Source: Enterobacter soli ATCC BAA-2102 (GTDB lineage Bacteria; Pseudomonadota; Gammaproteobacteria; Enterobacterales; Enterobacteriaceae). From it: a DNA stretch of 64,000 nt. Below, in pieces: positions 52,224 through 61,515 of this stretch. The notes under the pieces are model-generated. The model was not told where the DNA came from, made no database searches, and was given only the letters and a program-made list of their open reading frames with translations. Position numbers and translations under genes: made by a program. The stretch is taken from assembly GCF_001654845.1 (NCBI RefSeq), contig NZ_LXES01000045.1:62001-126000 (forward strand). Direction: 5' to 3'. Positions within the stretch are counted from its first letter, which is position 1. Each line of letters begins with the position of its first letter.

Positions 52224-52235
52224 AGGAGCGGAGCT

Positions 52236-52811
52236 ATGCCCGAAGAGTGTCAACTGGTTGATGTGGCGAAAACCTTCCCCACGCTGCATATCGATCTCAA
52301 ATACGCGACGGCCGACAACATTACCGGCCACCCTATCTATCGGGAAGCCTTGTGCCTGCTGCATCCCGATGCTACCACCGCGCTGGCGAAGGCCATCAGC
52401 ATCGCCACGCTGGCCGGGCTGAAACTGGTGGTGTACGACGCCTACCGGCCACAGCAGGCGCAGGCGCAACTCTGGGATGCCTGCCCGAACCCGGAATACG
52501 TGGTCGACGTGGCCATTGGCTCTAACCATAGCCGCGGCACCGCTATCGACGTCACCCTGATGGACGAGCACGACAACATACTGGATATGGGGGCCGGGTT
52601 TGACGAAATGCACGACCGCTCGCACCCCTATCACCCCTCTGTGCCGCAGCAGGCGCAGCGTAACCGCCTGCTGCTCAACGCCATTATGTTTGGCGGCGGC
52701 TTTGTGGGGATCAGCAGCGAATGGTGGCACTTCGAGCTACCGAATGCCGCCAGTTACCCGCTTCTTGACGATCGTTTTGACTGTTTTCCGTTGACGCACA
52801 CATCCCTTTAA
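52236..52811 (+). CDS. ddpX: D-Ala-D-Ala dipeptidase DdpX
   Basis: This 191-residue zinc dipeptidase of the VanX family hydrolyses D-Ala-D-Ala in the cytoplasm, letting the cell use it as a carbon and nitrogen source. Zinc ligands lie in SNHSRGTAID (His and Asp near 92-100) and EWWHFEL (His near 169). It is close to E. coli DdpX (193 residues). GGAG lies 6 bp before the ATG. It is followed by the ddpABCDF transporter genes. Confidence 0.95.
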   Translation: MPEECQLVDVAKTFPTLHIDLKYATADNITGHPIYREALCLLHPDATTALAKAISIATLAGLKLVVYDAYRPQQAQAQLWDACPNPEYVVDVAIGSNHSRGTAIDVTLMDEHDNILDMGAGFDEMHDRSHPYHPSVPQQAQRNRLLLNAIMFGGGFVGISSEWWHFELPNAASYPLLDDRFDCFPLTHTSL

Positions 52812-52826
52812 ATCTGGAGCCTTGCT

Positions 52827-54359
52827 ATGAAAACAACGATTCTGACGACTTTGATTGCCGCCACGCTGGCAATGAGCACCCCCGCAGTGCTGGCGGCGGT
52901 GCCAAAAGATATGCTGGTGATCGGTAAAGCTGCCGATCCACAAACGCTTGATCCTGCGGTCACTATTGATAACAACGACTGGACCGTGACCTATCCATCG
53001 TATCAGCGTCTGGTGAAATACAAACCCGGAACCACCGAGGTTGAAGGCGATCTGTCAACCGGCTGGAAAGCCTCCGACGACCAGAAAGAGTGGACATTCA
53101 CCCTGACGGACAATGCAAAATTTTCAGACGGTACACCAGTCACCGCCGAGGCGGTCAAACTCTCCTTTGAGCGTCTGCTGAAGTTAAGCCAGGGGCCGTC
53201 TGAAGCCTTCCCGAAAGATTTAAAAGTGGATGTGGTGGATGAACACACCGTGAAATTCACCTTAAGCCAGCCGTTTGCGCCATTCCTGTATACCCTGGCG
53301 AACGACGGGGCCTCGATCATTAACCCTGCCGTACTGAAAGCCAACGCCGCCGATGACGCGCGCGGCTTCCTGGCACAAAACACCGCAGGTTCCGGGCCGT
53401 TTATGCTGAAAAGCTGGCAGAAAGGTCAGCAGCTGGTGCTGGTGCCGAACCCCCACTGGCCGGGAAATAAGCCGCACTTTAAGCGCGTCTCGGTGAAGAT
53501 TATCGGTGAGAGCGCATCGCGTCGCCTGCAACTCTCTCGCGGCGATCTGGATATCGCCGATTCCCTGCCGGTAGATCAGCTTTCCGCCCTGAAGCAGGAA
53601 GGCAAAGTGGCGGTGGCGGAATACCCCTCTCTGCGTGTGACCTATCTGTATCTCAATAACAGCAAAGCGCCGCTTAACCAGGTGGATCTGCGCCGTGCGG
53701 TCTCCTGGGCGACGGATTATCAGGGCATGGTGAAAGGTATTCTCAGCGGGAATGGTAAGCAGATGCGCGGCCCAATCCCGGACGGCATGTGGGGTTTTGA
53801 CGCAACCGCCATGCAGTACAGCTTTGATGAGGCCAAAGCCAAAGACGCGCTGGCGAAGGTTAAAGACAAACCCGCCAGCCTGACCTTCCTCTATTCCGAT
53901 AACGATCCGAACTGGGAGCCTATCGCCCTGTCCACCCAGGCCAGCCTCGGTAAGCTCGGGATCAACGTTAAACTGGAAAAACTGGCTAACGCCACCATGC
54001 GTGACCGCGTCGGAAAAGGTGATTATGACATTGCTATCGGTAACTGGAGCCCGGACTTCGCCGATCCGTACATGTTCATGAACTACTGGTTTGAGTCGGA
54101 CAAAAAAGGGCTGCCAGGCAACCGCTCGTTCTATGAGAACAAAGAGGTCGATACCTTGTTGCAGGCAGCACTGAAAACCACCGACCAGGCAGAACGCACT
54201 AAAGATTACCAGCAGGCGCAGAAGATTGTGATCGACGAGGCCGCCTATGTGTATCTGTTCCAGAAAAACTACCAGCTGGCGATGAACAAAGAGGTGAAAG
54301 GCTTCACCTTTAACCCGATGCTTGAGCAGGTATTCAACATCGACACCATGAGCAAGTAA
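52827..54359 (+). CDS. ddpA: D-Ala-D-Ala ABC transporter binding protein DdpA
   Basis: This 510-residue periplasmic binding protein of the DppA/OppA family has a signal peptide of about 23 residues (ending VLAA). The conserved AADPQTLDPAVT segment is near 35-46 and the class signature ends the mature N-lobe. It captures D-Ala-D-Ala or related peptides and delivers them to DdpBC. Length and order match E. coli ddpA. CTGGAG precedes the ATG. Confidence 0.93.
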   Translation: MKTTILTTLIAATLAMSTPAVLAAVPKDMLVIGKAADPQTLDPAVTIDNNDWTVTYPSYQRLVKYKPGTTEVEGDLSTGWKASDDQKEWTFTLTDNAKFSDGTPVTAEAVKLSFERLLKLSQGPSEAFPKDLKVDVVDEHTVKFTLSQPFAPFLYTLANDGASIINPAVLKANAADDARGFLAQNTAGSGPFMLKSWQKGQQLVLVPNPHWPGNKPHFKRVSVKIIGESASRRLQLSRGDLDIADSLPVDQLSALKQEGKVAVAEYPSLRVTYLYLNNSKAPLNQVDLRRAVSWATDYQGMVKGILSGNGKQMRGPIPDGMWGFDATAMQYSFDEAKAKDALAKVKDKPASLTFLYSDNDPNWEPIALSTQASLGKLGINVKLEKLANATMRDRVGKGDYDIAIGNWSPDFADPYMFMNYWFESDKKGLPGNRSFYENKEVDTLLQAALKTTDQAERTKDYQQAQKIVIDEAAYVYLFQKNYQLAMNKEVKGFTFNPMLEQVFNIDTMSK

Positions 54360-54382
54360 CGGTCCGGGCCGGGGAGACGCGT

Positions 54383-55405
54383 ATGACGTTCTGGAGCATT
54401 GTGCGCCAGCGCTGCTGGGGATTACTCCTGGTAGTGGCGGGTGTCTGTATCATCACTTTTATCATTTCGCACCTGATCCCCGGCGATCCGGCTCGCCTGC
54501 TGGCCGGTGACCGCGCCAGCGACGAAATTGTGCAGGGCATTCGCCAGCAGTTGGGGCTGGATCAACCGCTCTATATTCAGTTCGGCCGCTATGTGGACGC
54601 CCTTGTACACGGTGATTTAGGCACCTCTATCCGCACCGGTCGCCCGGTCGCGGAAGATCTAAAAGCCTTCTTCCCGGCCACCCTTGAGCTGGCGTTCTGC
54701 TCTCTGCTGCTGGCGCTGGTTATCGGTGTGCCGCTGGGGATTTTATCGGCGGTTTACCGCAACCGCTGGCTCGACCATCTGGTGCGCCTGATGGCGATGA
54801 CCGGGATCTCCACCCCGGCATTCTGGCTCGGGCTTGGGGTGATCGTACTGTTTTACGGGCATCTGCAAATTCTGCCCGGTGGCGGCAGGCTGGACGACTG
54901 GCTCGACCCACCCGCACACGTCACCGGGTTTTATCTGCTGGACGCCCTGCTCGAAGGCAACGGCGAGGTCTTTTTTAACGCCCTGCAACACCTGATTTTA
55001 CCCTCGCTGACCCTGGCATTCGTGCATCTGGGCATAGTGGCGCGCCAGGTGCGCTCCGCCATGCTGGAACAGCTGAGCGAGGATTACATTCGTACCGCCC
55101 GCGCCAGCGGCTTGCCGGGCTGGTACATCGTTTTACGCTACGCCTTACCTAACGCGATGATCCCGTCCATCACCGTGCTTGGTCTGGCCCTTGGCGACCT
55201 GCTCTACGGCGCAGTGTTAACTGAAACCGTCTTTGCCTGGCCGGGGATGGGCGCATGGGTAGTGACCTCTATCCAGGCGCTCGATTTCCCCGCTGTGATG
55301 GGCTTTGCCGTCGTGGTGTCGCTGGCTTACGTTTTCGTGAATCTGGTGGTCGATCTGCTCTATCTGTGGATTGATCCCCGAATCGGGCGCGGAGGTGCCG
55401 AATGA
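54383..55405 (+). CDS. ddpB: ABC transporter permease DdpB
   Basis: This 340-residue inner-membrane permease of the DppB/OppB group has six membrane segments. The N-terminal GDPARLLAGDRAS near 33-45 is typical of DppB proteins, and the EAA-like loop ARASGLPGWYIVLRYALPNA near 239-258 contacts the ATPase. GGGGAG lies 6 bp upstream. Its stop overlaps ddpC (ATGATG). Confidence 0.93.
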   Translation: MTFWSIVRQRCWGLLLVVAGVCIITFIISHLIPGDPARLLAGDRASDEIVQGIRQQLGLDQPLYIQFGRYVDALVHGDLGTSIRTGRPVAEDLKAFFPATLELAFCSLLLALVIGVPLGILSAVYRNRWLDHLVRLMAMTGISTPAFWLGLGVIVLFYGHLQILPGGGRLDDWLDPPAHVTGFYLLDALLEGNGEVFFNALQHLILPSLTLAFVHLGIVARQVRSAMLEQLSEDYIRTARASGLPGWYIVLRYALPNAMIPSITVLGLALGDLLYGAVLTETVFAWPGMGAWVVTSIQALDFPAVMGFAVVVSLAYVFVNLVVDLLYLWIDPRIGRGGAE

Positions 55406-56295
55406 TGTTGACCCAGGAAACGCCCGTCCCCATTAAAAGTAACAAACCGCGCATCGACTGGGCAAAACTGTTCTGGTTGCTGCGTAAAAGCCCGCTGACG
55501 ATGATTGGCGGCATGATTATGTTCCTGATGCTGGCGTTAATGCTTACCTCGCCATGGATTGTTCCTCACGATCCAAATGCCCTGGATCTGACCGCACGGT
55601 TACAGGCGCCCTCGGCGCAGCACTGGTTTGGCACCGACGAAGTGGGCCGCGACCTGTTCAGCCGCGTTCTGGTGGGTAGCCAGCAGTCAATCACTGCCGG
55701 GCTCGCCGTGGTGGTAATTGCCGGCGGGATTGGTTCGCTGCTGGGCTGTTTATCCGGGGTGCTCGGTGGACGAGGAGACGCCATCATCATGCGGGTGATG
55801 GATATCATGCTGTCGATCCCTTCTCTGGTCCTGACCATGGCGCTGGCGGCGGCACTTGGCCCCAGCCTGTTTAACGCCATGCTGGCGATTGCGATTGTTC
55901 GCATTCCGTTTTACGTGCGCCTGGCGCGCGGGCAGACGCTGGTGGTACGCCAGTTTACTTATGTGCAGGCGGCGCGGACGTTTGGTGCATCACGCTGGCA
56001 CCTGATCAGCTGGCATATCCTGCGAAATGCCCTGCCGCCGCTGATTGTCCAGGCCTCGCTGGATATCGGCAGCGCGATCCTGATGGCGGCCACGCTGGGG
56101 TTTATCGGTTTAGGTGCTCAGCAACCCACGGCGGAATGGGGGGCGATGGTGGCTGTAGGCCGTAACTATGTCCTCGACCAGTGGTGGTACTGCGCGTTTC
56201 CCGGAGCGGCCATTCTGATCACCGCCGTGGGCTTCAACCTGTTTGGCGACGGTATCCGCGATCTGCTTGACCCGAAATCAGGAGGGAAACAGTGA
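55402..56295 (+). CDS. ddpC: ABC transporter permease DdpC
   Basis: This 297-residue permease of the DppC/OppC group has a cytoplasmic N-tail, a first membrane segment near 36-55, a GTDEVGRDLFSRVLVG signature near 75-90 and an EAA-like loop QAARTFGASRWHLISWHIL near 189-207. It pairs with DdpB to form the channel. The start overlaps ddpB by four bases, with GGAGG upstream. Confidence 0.93.
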   Translation: MMLTQETPVPIKSNKPRIDWAKLFWLLRKSPLTMIGGMIMFLMLALMLTSPWIVPHDPNALDLTARLQAPSAQHWFGTDEVGRDLFSRVLVGSQQSITAGLAVVVIAGGIGSLLGCLSGVLGGRGDAIIMRVMDIMLSIPSLVLTMALAAALGPSLFNAMLAIAIVRIPFYVRLARGQTLVVRQFTYVQAARTFGASRWHLISWHILRNALPPLIVQASLDIGSAILMAATLGFIGLGAQQPTAEWGAMVAVGRNYVLDQWWYCAFPGAAILITAVGFNLFGDGIRDLLDPKSGGKQ

Positions 56296-57281
56296 TGAGC
56301 GAATCGGTTTTATCCATTGATGATTTACACCTCAGCTTCCCGGTGTTTCGCGGTGAAGTCCACGCGTTAAACCATGTGTCTCTTGAGATCAAACGCGGCG
56401 AAATTGTCGGCGTGGTGGGCGAGTCCGGCTCCGGGAAATCGGTGACGGCGATGCTGGCCATGCGACTGTTGCCGGAGGGGAGCTATCACGTTCATCACGG
56501 GCAGGTGACACTGCTGGGTGAAGATGTGCTGAATGCCTCAGAAAAACAGCTTCGCCAGTGGCGCGGGGCAAAAGTGGCGATGATATTCCAGGAGCCGATG
56601 ACGGCGCTCAACCCCACACGGCGCATTGGCAAGCAGATGGTGGAGGTTATCCGCCAGCACCAGCCCCTTTCGCGCCGCGACGCGCAGAAAAAAGCCATTT
56701 CACTGCTGGAAGAGATGCAAATCCCGGATGCGGGCGAAGTGATGGATCGTTACCCGTTTGAGCTTTCCGGCGGGATGCGCCAGCGGGTGATGATCGCCCT
56801 TGCCTTTTCCTGCGAGCCGGAGCTGATCATTGCCGATGAACCCACCACCGCGCTGGATGTCACCGTGCAATTGCAGGTGCTGCGGTTGCTTAAACACAAA
56901 GCCCGCGCCAGCGGCACGTCGGTGCTGTTTATCAGCCATGATATGGCGGTGGTATCGCAGCTCTGCGATCGTCTGTATGTGATGTACGCCGGCAGCGTCA
57001 TTGAGAGCGGAACCACCCAGACGATTATCCACCACCCGGTTCACCCGTATTCCATTGGTCTGTTGCAGTGTGCGCCGGAAAACGGTGAGCCGCGTGACAT
57101 GCTGCCCGCCATTCCCGGCACGGTGCCGAATCTGACCCGTTTACCGCAAGGCTGTGCTTTCCGTGAACGCTGTTTTGCCGCAGGGGCAAAATGCACCGAC
57201 ACGCCACGTTTAACGCCGAATGGCGCGCAGGGCCAGCTGGCGGCGTGCTGGTATCCGCAACTGGAGGAACGCCATGTCTGA
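56295..57281 (+). CDS. ddpD: ABC transporter ATPase DdpD
   Basis: This 328-residue ATP-binding subunit has Walker A GESGSGKS near 40-47, signature LSGGMRQRV near 156-164, Walker B LIIADEP near 175-181 and the C-terminal oligopeptide-transporter Cys cluster (CAFRERCFAAGAKC). The ATG at 56295 has GGAGGG 8 bp before it and follows E. coli DdpD in length; a GTG one codon earlier is also possible. It overlaps ddpF by 8 bases. Confidence 0.93.
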   Translation: MSESVLSIDDLHLSFPVFRGEVHALNHVSLEIKRGEIVGVVGESGSGKSVTAMLAMRLLPEGSYHVHHGQVTLLGEDVLNASEKQLRQWRGAKVAMIFQEPMTALNPTRRIGKQMVEVIRQHQPLSRRDAQKKAISLLEEMQIPDAGEVMDRYPFELSGGMRQRVMIALAFSCEPELIIADEPTTALDVTVQLQVLRLLKHKARASGTSVLFISHDMAVVSQLCDRLYVMYAGSVIESGTTQTIIHHPVHPYSIGLLQCAPENGEPRDMLPAIPGTVPNLTRLPQGCAFRERCFAAGAKCTDTPRLTPNGAQGQLAACWYPQLEERHV

Positions 57282-58203
57282 CATTTTGCTCGAACTGGCC
57301 CATGTACATGTGAATTTCCCGGCCCGAAAAAACTGGTTGGGCCGCGTAACGGAGCAGGTTCACGCCCTCAACGGGATGGATCTGCAAATTCACAGGGGCG
57401 AAACGCTGGGCATTGTCGGGGAGTCCGGCTGCGGGAAAAGCACCCTGGCACAGCTGCTGATGGGGATGCTCAGACCGAGTACCGGCGATTGTCACCGGAC
57501 AAACAGCGCAGGCGGGATGCAGATGGTGTTTCAGGATCCGCTCTCGTCTCTCGACCCGCGTCTGCCCGTCTGGCGAATTATTACCGAGCCCGTGTGGGTA
57601 CAAAAACGCAGCAGCGAGCGCGAACGCCGCCAGCTTGCAGAAAACCTGGCCCAACAGGTGGGTATTCGCGCGGAATACCTCGTCAGGCTGCCACATGCGT
57701 TTTCCGGCGGGCAGCGCCAGCGCATCGCCATTGCCCGTGCGCTCTCATCCGATCCCGATATCATCGTACTGGATGAACCCACCAGCGCGCTGGATATTTC
57801 CGTCCAGGCGCAGATCCTGAATCTGCTGGTCAAGCTGCAACAGCAGCGTAATCTCACCTATGTGCTGATTTCGCATAACGTCTCAGTCGTGCGGCATATG
57901 AGCGACCGGGTAGCGGTGATGTATCTGGGGCAAATTGTCGAGTTAGGCCCTGCCCGGCAGGTACTGAGCCATCCGCGTCACCCGTATACCCAGCTGTTGC
58001 TCGATTCCGTCCCCAGAACTGGCGAACCACTGGATGACAGTCTGGCACTGCGAAAAACGGATCTGCCAGGTAACCGGCATCTTCCCACAGGCTGTTATTT
58101 TCGCGATCGCTGCCCACTGGCGACGGAGGGTTGCCAGGCGCCGCAGTCGCTGCAACCCGCAGCCGATGGACGCGCGGTACGCTGCTGGCGTAAAGTCACC
58201 TGA
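57274..58203 (+). CDS. ddpF: ABC transporter ATPase DdpF
   Basis: This 309-residue second ATPase of the D-Ala-D-Ala importer has Walker A GESGCGKST, signature FSGGQRQRI, Walker B IIVLDEP and C-terminal CYFRDRCPLATEGC. The start at 57274 follows GGAGG and agrees with E. coli DdpF (308 residues). Its TGA stop overlaps the ATG of an alginate lyase gene by one base (TGATG), which is not part of the E. coli operon as I know it. Confidence 0.93.
   Translation: MSDILLELAHVHVNFPARKNWLGRVTEQVHALNGMDLQIHRGETLGIVGESGCGKSTLAQLLMGMLRPSTGDCHRTNSAGGMQMVFQDPLSSLDPRLPVWRIITEPVWVQKRSSERERRQLAENLAQQVGIRAEYLVRLPHAFSGGQRQRIAIARALSSDPDIIVLDEPTSALDISVQAQILNLLVKLQQQRNLTYVLISHNVSVVRHMSDRVAVMYLGQIVELGPARQVLSHPRHPYTQLLLDSVPRTGEPLDDSLALRKTDLPGNRHLPTGCYFRDRCPLATEGCQAPQSLQPAADGRAVRCWRKVT
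57948..57955 (-). other. KOPS-type octamer pointing to dif
   Basis: CCCTGCCC on plus is GGGCAGGG on minus, inside ddpF, and points left toward dif. The call is by motif only. Confidence 0.4.
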
Positions 58204-59180
58204 TGCGAATTGTTCTTTTCCTTGCCTGTTTACCCGTTTATGCCTGTGCGGCACAGCTTGTGCCGCCACCGGGATTTGCCAAACCGTTACCCCACACCGG
58301 GCACGGAAGTTGTGTCACGCTGCCTGCGCCTTATACCGCAGACCTGGTGTTTCGCAGCAAATACGAAGGTTCTGACAGCGCCCGCGCAACGCTCAATCCT
58401 GACGCTGAAAAAGCCTTTCGTGACGAAACCAAACCAATAACCGATTTTGAACGCGGCATCTCACAGATGATCTGGCGCTATAAATATACCGGTGATACGA
58501 AAACGCGGGACTGTATCCTGAGAGGCTTTACGCAGTGGGCTGACGCCAACGCCCTGACCTCTGCCCACACCAACCATACCGGGCGGTCGATGCGTAAATG
58601 GGCGCTGGCAACTCTGGCCACAGGCTGGGTTGAACTGAAATTTATGCCCGGTTCGACGTTAAAAGAAAATGCAGATATTGAACGCTGGTTAGCCTTGCTG
58701 GCCGACAAAGTTGTACAGGACTGGGACGGGCTGCCGCTGACCAAAACCAATAACCACAGCTACTGGGCCGCATGGTCGGTGATGGCTGCATCGGTGGCGC
58801 TAAACAGACAGGATTTATTTAACTGGTCGGTAAAAGAGTACCGCATTGCCGCCAGGCAGATTGAAGCGGATGGCACCTTGCCCAATGAACGTAAACGCCG
58901 CGAGCGGGCGGCGGCGTACCACAATTACGCCCTGCAACCGCTGGTTATGATCGCAAGCTTTGCGAAGGCCAACGGTGTTGACCTGTTCCCGGAAAACCAA
59001 TACGCCCTGCAACGCCTGGCAAACTGGGTTTTGCAGCATGATAACCGCAATACGGACTGGCTTGTGCCTTACTGCACCTTAGTGGAGTGTGACAGTGTCA
59101 CTATTTCGCTGCGCGATGCCAGCCACCCACAAAAAAATCGCCGCATGGGCGGCGATTTAACGGTGCTTTATCAGCCTTAA
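58203..59180 (+). CDS. Periplasmic alginate lyase (PL5, AlgL type)
   Basis: This 325-residue protein has a signal peptide of about 16 residues (ACA) and an alpha/alpha-barrel alginate lyase domain. The catalytic signature NNHSYWAAWSV near residues 181-191 and RRERAAAYHNYALQPL near 229-244 are those of the AlgL family, which cuts poly-mannuronate by beta-elimination. The ATG overlaps the ddpF stop, so it is translated as the last gene of the ddp operon. No alginate synthesis genes are near. The true substrate could be another uronate polymer. The stop overlaps the convergent SDR gene by 4 bases. Confidence 0.87.
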   Translation: MRIVLFLACLPVYACAAQLVPPPGFAKPLPHTGHGSCVTLPAPYTADLVFRSKYEGSDSARATLNPDAEKAFRDETKPITDFERGISQMIWRYKYTGDTKTRDCILRGFTQWADANALTSAHTNHTGRSMRKWALATLATGWVELKFMPGSTLKENADIERWLALLADKVVQDWDGLPLTKTNNHSYWAAWSVMAASVALNRQDLFNWSVKEYRIAARQIEADGTLPNERKRRERAAAYHNYALQPLVMIASFAKANGVDLFPENQYALQRLANWVLQHDNRNTDWLVPYCTLVECDSVTISLRDASHPQKNRRMGGDLTVLYQP

Positions 59181-59926
59181 ATCTGGGCCATGCCGCCGTC
59201 GACAAACAACTCGGTGGCATTGATAAAGCTTGCAGCATCAGAGGCCAAAAACGCCACCGCTTTACCCACTTCCCCTGGCGCGCCTAAGCGACCCAGTGGC
59301 ACCTGTGCGGCCAGTGCGTCATACAAGCCCTGGCGGTGTTCTTCCGGGACTAAATCACCAAGGCCAGGCGTTTTGATTGGGCCAGGGCTCACCACATTGA
59401 CGCGGATCCCACGGCCTTGCAGATCCAGCGCCCACGAGCGGGCAAAGTTACGCACGGCCGCTTTACTGGCGCTGTAGACGCTGAAGTTCGCCGTACCTTT
59501 AATCGACACCGTAGAGCCTGTCAGAATGATGGACGAGCCGGTTGAAAGCAGCGGCAGCGCTTTTTGCACGGTAAACAGCACCCCACGCACGTTCGTGCCA
59601 AATATTCTGTCGAACTGCTCTTCCGTGATGGCACCTAACGGCAGCATGTCACCGCCACCAGCATTAGCGAACAGGATATCAAGGCGGCCAGCCTCTTTGG
59701 CAATCTGCGCATACACCTGGTCGAGGTCAGACAATCTGGAAACGTCGGCACGGATACCCACCGCAGCGGCACCAATTTCGGCGGTGGCCGCATCCAGTTC
59801 TGCCTGACGGCGGCCGGTGATATAGACGTTTGCGCCCTGCGCGGCCAGTTCCTGCGCGGTGGCAAGACCAATACCTGTGCTACCGCCAGTGACCAGTGCA
59901 ATTTTACCTGAGAGATTCTGATTCAT
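59177..59926 (-). CDS. SDR family oxidoreductase
   Basis: This 249-residue classical short-chain dehydrogenase has TGGSTGIG near 14-21, ANAGGG near 87-92, catalytic Ser near 138, and YSASK near 150-154. The C-terminal NATELFVDGGMAQI is typical of the FabG-like group. The ATG at 59926 has AAGGTG upstream; a GTG three codons earlier is possible. It is divergent from a LysR gene that probably controls it. The substrate is unknown. Confidence 0.87.
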   Translation of the reverse strand: MNQNLSGKIALVTGGSTGIGLATAQELAAQGANVYITGRRQAELDAATAEIGAAAVGIRADVSRLSDLDQVYAQIAKEAGRLDILFANAGGGDMLPLGAITEEQFDRIFGTNVRGVLFTVQKALPLLSTGSSIILTGSTVSIKGTANFSVYSASKAAVRNFARSWALDLQGRGIRVNVVSPGPIKTPGLGDLVPEEHRQGLYDALAAQVPLGRLGAPGEVGKAVAFLASDAASFINATELFVDGGMAQI

Positions 59927-59957
59927 GTGATTCACCTTCTGTTATGTGGAGTAGATG

Positions 59958-60038
59958 CCAGCAAAAACGGTTGAAGGGGCTTTCGCTTGCGTTGAAATCA
60001 CTTTATCGCTTGCGTGATTAGTGAAAAACCAGCAAAAA
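59958..60038. promoter_or_regulatory. Repeats in the SDR/LysR promoter region
   Basis: TCGCTTGCGT occurs at 59983-59992 and 60006-60015 (23 bp step). CCAGCAAAAA occurs at 59958-59967 and 60029-60038. AATCAC/GTGATT also pair around the second TCGCTTGCGT. Binding sites for the divergent LysR protein are likely; this is inference from position. Confidence 0.4.
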
Positions 60039-60083
60039 TGAAAATGACTATTCACGCACAGAAATAATCAGGGGGATTGCAGA

Positions 60084-60989
60084 GTGGATCAGTTAATGGC
60101 GATGCGCGCGTTTACCCGCGTGGTGGAAACCGGGAGCTTTACCCAGGCAGCAGATTCACTGAACATGCCCATTGCAACCCTGAGCAAGCTGGTGAAGTCG
60201 CTTGAAACCCATCTTGAAGTGCGTTTGCTGCACCGCACTACGCGCCGGGTGGTGAGCACACCTGAAGGCGAGGAATATTACGAAAAAGCCCTGCGGGTGC
60301 TGATTGATATCGAAGATATCGATACCTCGTTTCGCGTAACGCGCAGCACGCCAAAGGGACATTTGCGTATTGACGTCGGAGGCTCAACTGCCCGGGATGT
60401 TCTGATCCCCCTGCTGCCCGATTTTATGCAGCGCTATCCGGATATCCGCATTGATCTGGGCGTGGCGGATCGCCCTGTCGATTTGATTAGCGGCAATGTG
60501 GACTGTGTGATCCGTGGCGGCCCGCTCAATGACTCCAGCCTTATCGCACGTCATATTGGTGATGCTGAGATGGTCACCTGTACCACACCGGATTATCTGA
60601 AAAAATACGGTATCCCGGCATATCCAGAAGAGCTGCGTAATGGCCACAGGCTGATCAGTTATTTATCCCCCGCAACCGGCAGACCCTTCCCGTTCCGATT
60701 TCGCGAAAACGGCGAAACGCGGGAAATCAGCGCCCCACACTATCTGGGAGTGAATGAAAGCAACGCCCACCTCGCGGCGTCAGTCGCCGGATTGGGCATC
60801 ATCCAGACCTTTGCTTATTCCGTTAAAACGCACCTGAAAGACGGCTTGATGGTTGAGATCCTTCAGGCATGGCGCCCGGCAGCCTATCCATTCCATGTGG
60901 TCTATCCGCAAAACAGACACCTGACACATCGTTTACGCGTATTTATTAGCTGGCTTGGTGAGGTATTTCCGGCGGGGTTAAAGGGATAG
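60084..60989 (+). CDS. LysR-type transcriptional regulator
   Basis: This 301-residue LysR regulator has a winged helix in residues 1-60 (FTQAADSLNMPIATLSKLVK near 18-37) and an effector domain of the periplasmic-binding fold. It starts with GTG at 60084 after AGGGGGATT. It resembles the DhcR/YafC-like group next to dehydrogenases. It is divergent from the SDR gene, the probable target. Confidence 0.88.
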   Translation: MDQLMAMRAFTRVVETGSFTQAADSLNMPIATLSKLVKSLETHLEVRLLHRTTRRVVSTPEGEEYYEKALRVLIDIEDIDTSFRVTRSTPKGHLRIDVGGSTARDVLIPLLPDFMQRYPDIRIDLGVADRPVDLISGNVDCVIRGGPLNDSSLIARHIGDAEMVTCTTPDYLKKYGIPAYPEELRNGHRLISYLSPATGRPFPFRFRENGETREISAPHYLGVNESNAHLAASVAGLGIIQTFAYSVKTHLKDGLMVEILQAWRPAAYPFHVVYPQNRHLTHRLRVFISWLGEVFPAGLKG

Positions 60990-61006
60990 CCGGGGCGGCC
61001 CCGGCT
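60988..61006. terminator. Terminator between LysR gene and osmC
   Basis: AGCCGGGG, loop CGG, CCCCGGCT is a perfect 8-bp stem that begins in the stop codon of the LysR gene. It ends 5 bp before the osmC stop and can serve both convergent genes. Confidence 0.6.
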
Positions 61007-61011
61007 CTGGC

Positions 61012-61440
61012 TTAGTTAAGCTTATAATCCAGCGAGATTTCTGCTTTCAGTACCTGTGACACCGGGCAACCCGCTTTGGCTTTCTGGATAATGCCGTCGA
61101 ACTGCTGCGGATCAATGCCAGGCACCGTGACCTGACTTTGCAGCGCAATTTTGCTTATTGCAAAACCACTGTCTGTTTTATCCAGCGACACATCCGCGGT
61201 GGTATCGATGGAGTCTGCGGTGTAGCCTGCTTCGCCCAGCATCAGCGACAGTGCCATAGAGAAACAGGCCGCGTGCGCTGCACCTATCAACTCTTCCGGG
61301 TTGGTACCCTTTGCGCCTTCGAAACGGGTGTTGAAACCATAAGGTTGTTGGTTAAGAACGCCACTCTCTGTAGAAACCGTCCCTTTTCCGCGTTTAATGT
61401 CGCCAGACCAGTGTGCCGAACCGTGTTTATGAATCGTCAT
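61012..61440 (-). CDS. osmC: Peroxiredoxin OsmC
   Basis: This 142-residue osmotically inducible OsmC reduces organic hydroperoxides through two cysteines, in HAACFSMAL (near 60) and AGCPVSQ (near 125). N-terminal MTIHKHGSAHWSGDIKRGKG matches E. coli OsmC. In E. coli osmC adjoins the ddp operon; here the SDR and LysR genes lie between. RpoS-type control is known for E. coli but was not checked here. Confidence 0.94.
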   Translation of the reverse strand: MTIHKHGSAHWSGDIKRGKGTVSTESGVLNQQPYGFNTRFEGAKGTNPEELIGAAHAACFSMALSLMLGEAGYTADSIDTTADVSLDKTDSGFAISKIALQSQVTVPGIDPQQFDGIIQKAKAGCPVSQVLKAEISLDYKLN

Positions 61441-61515
61441 TGTTGCTCTCCTTTTGCCTTACAAAGGGTTAAGTATAGACAACGCATTTTTCTTAATGCC
61501 GAACACGGATTATTC

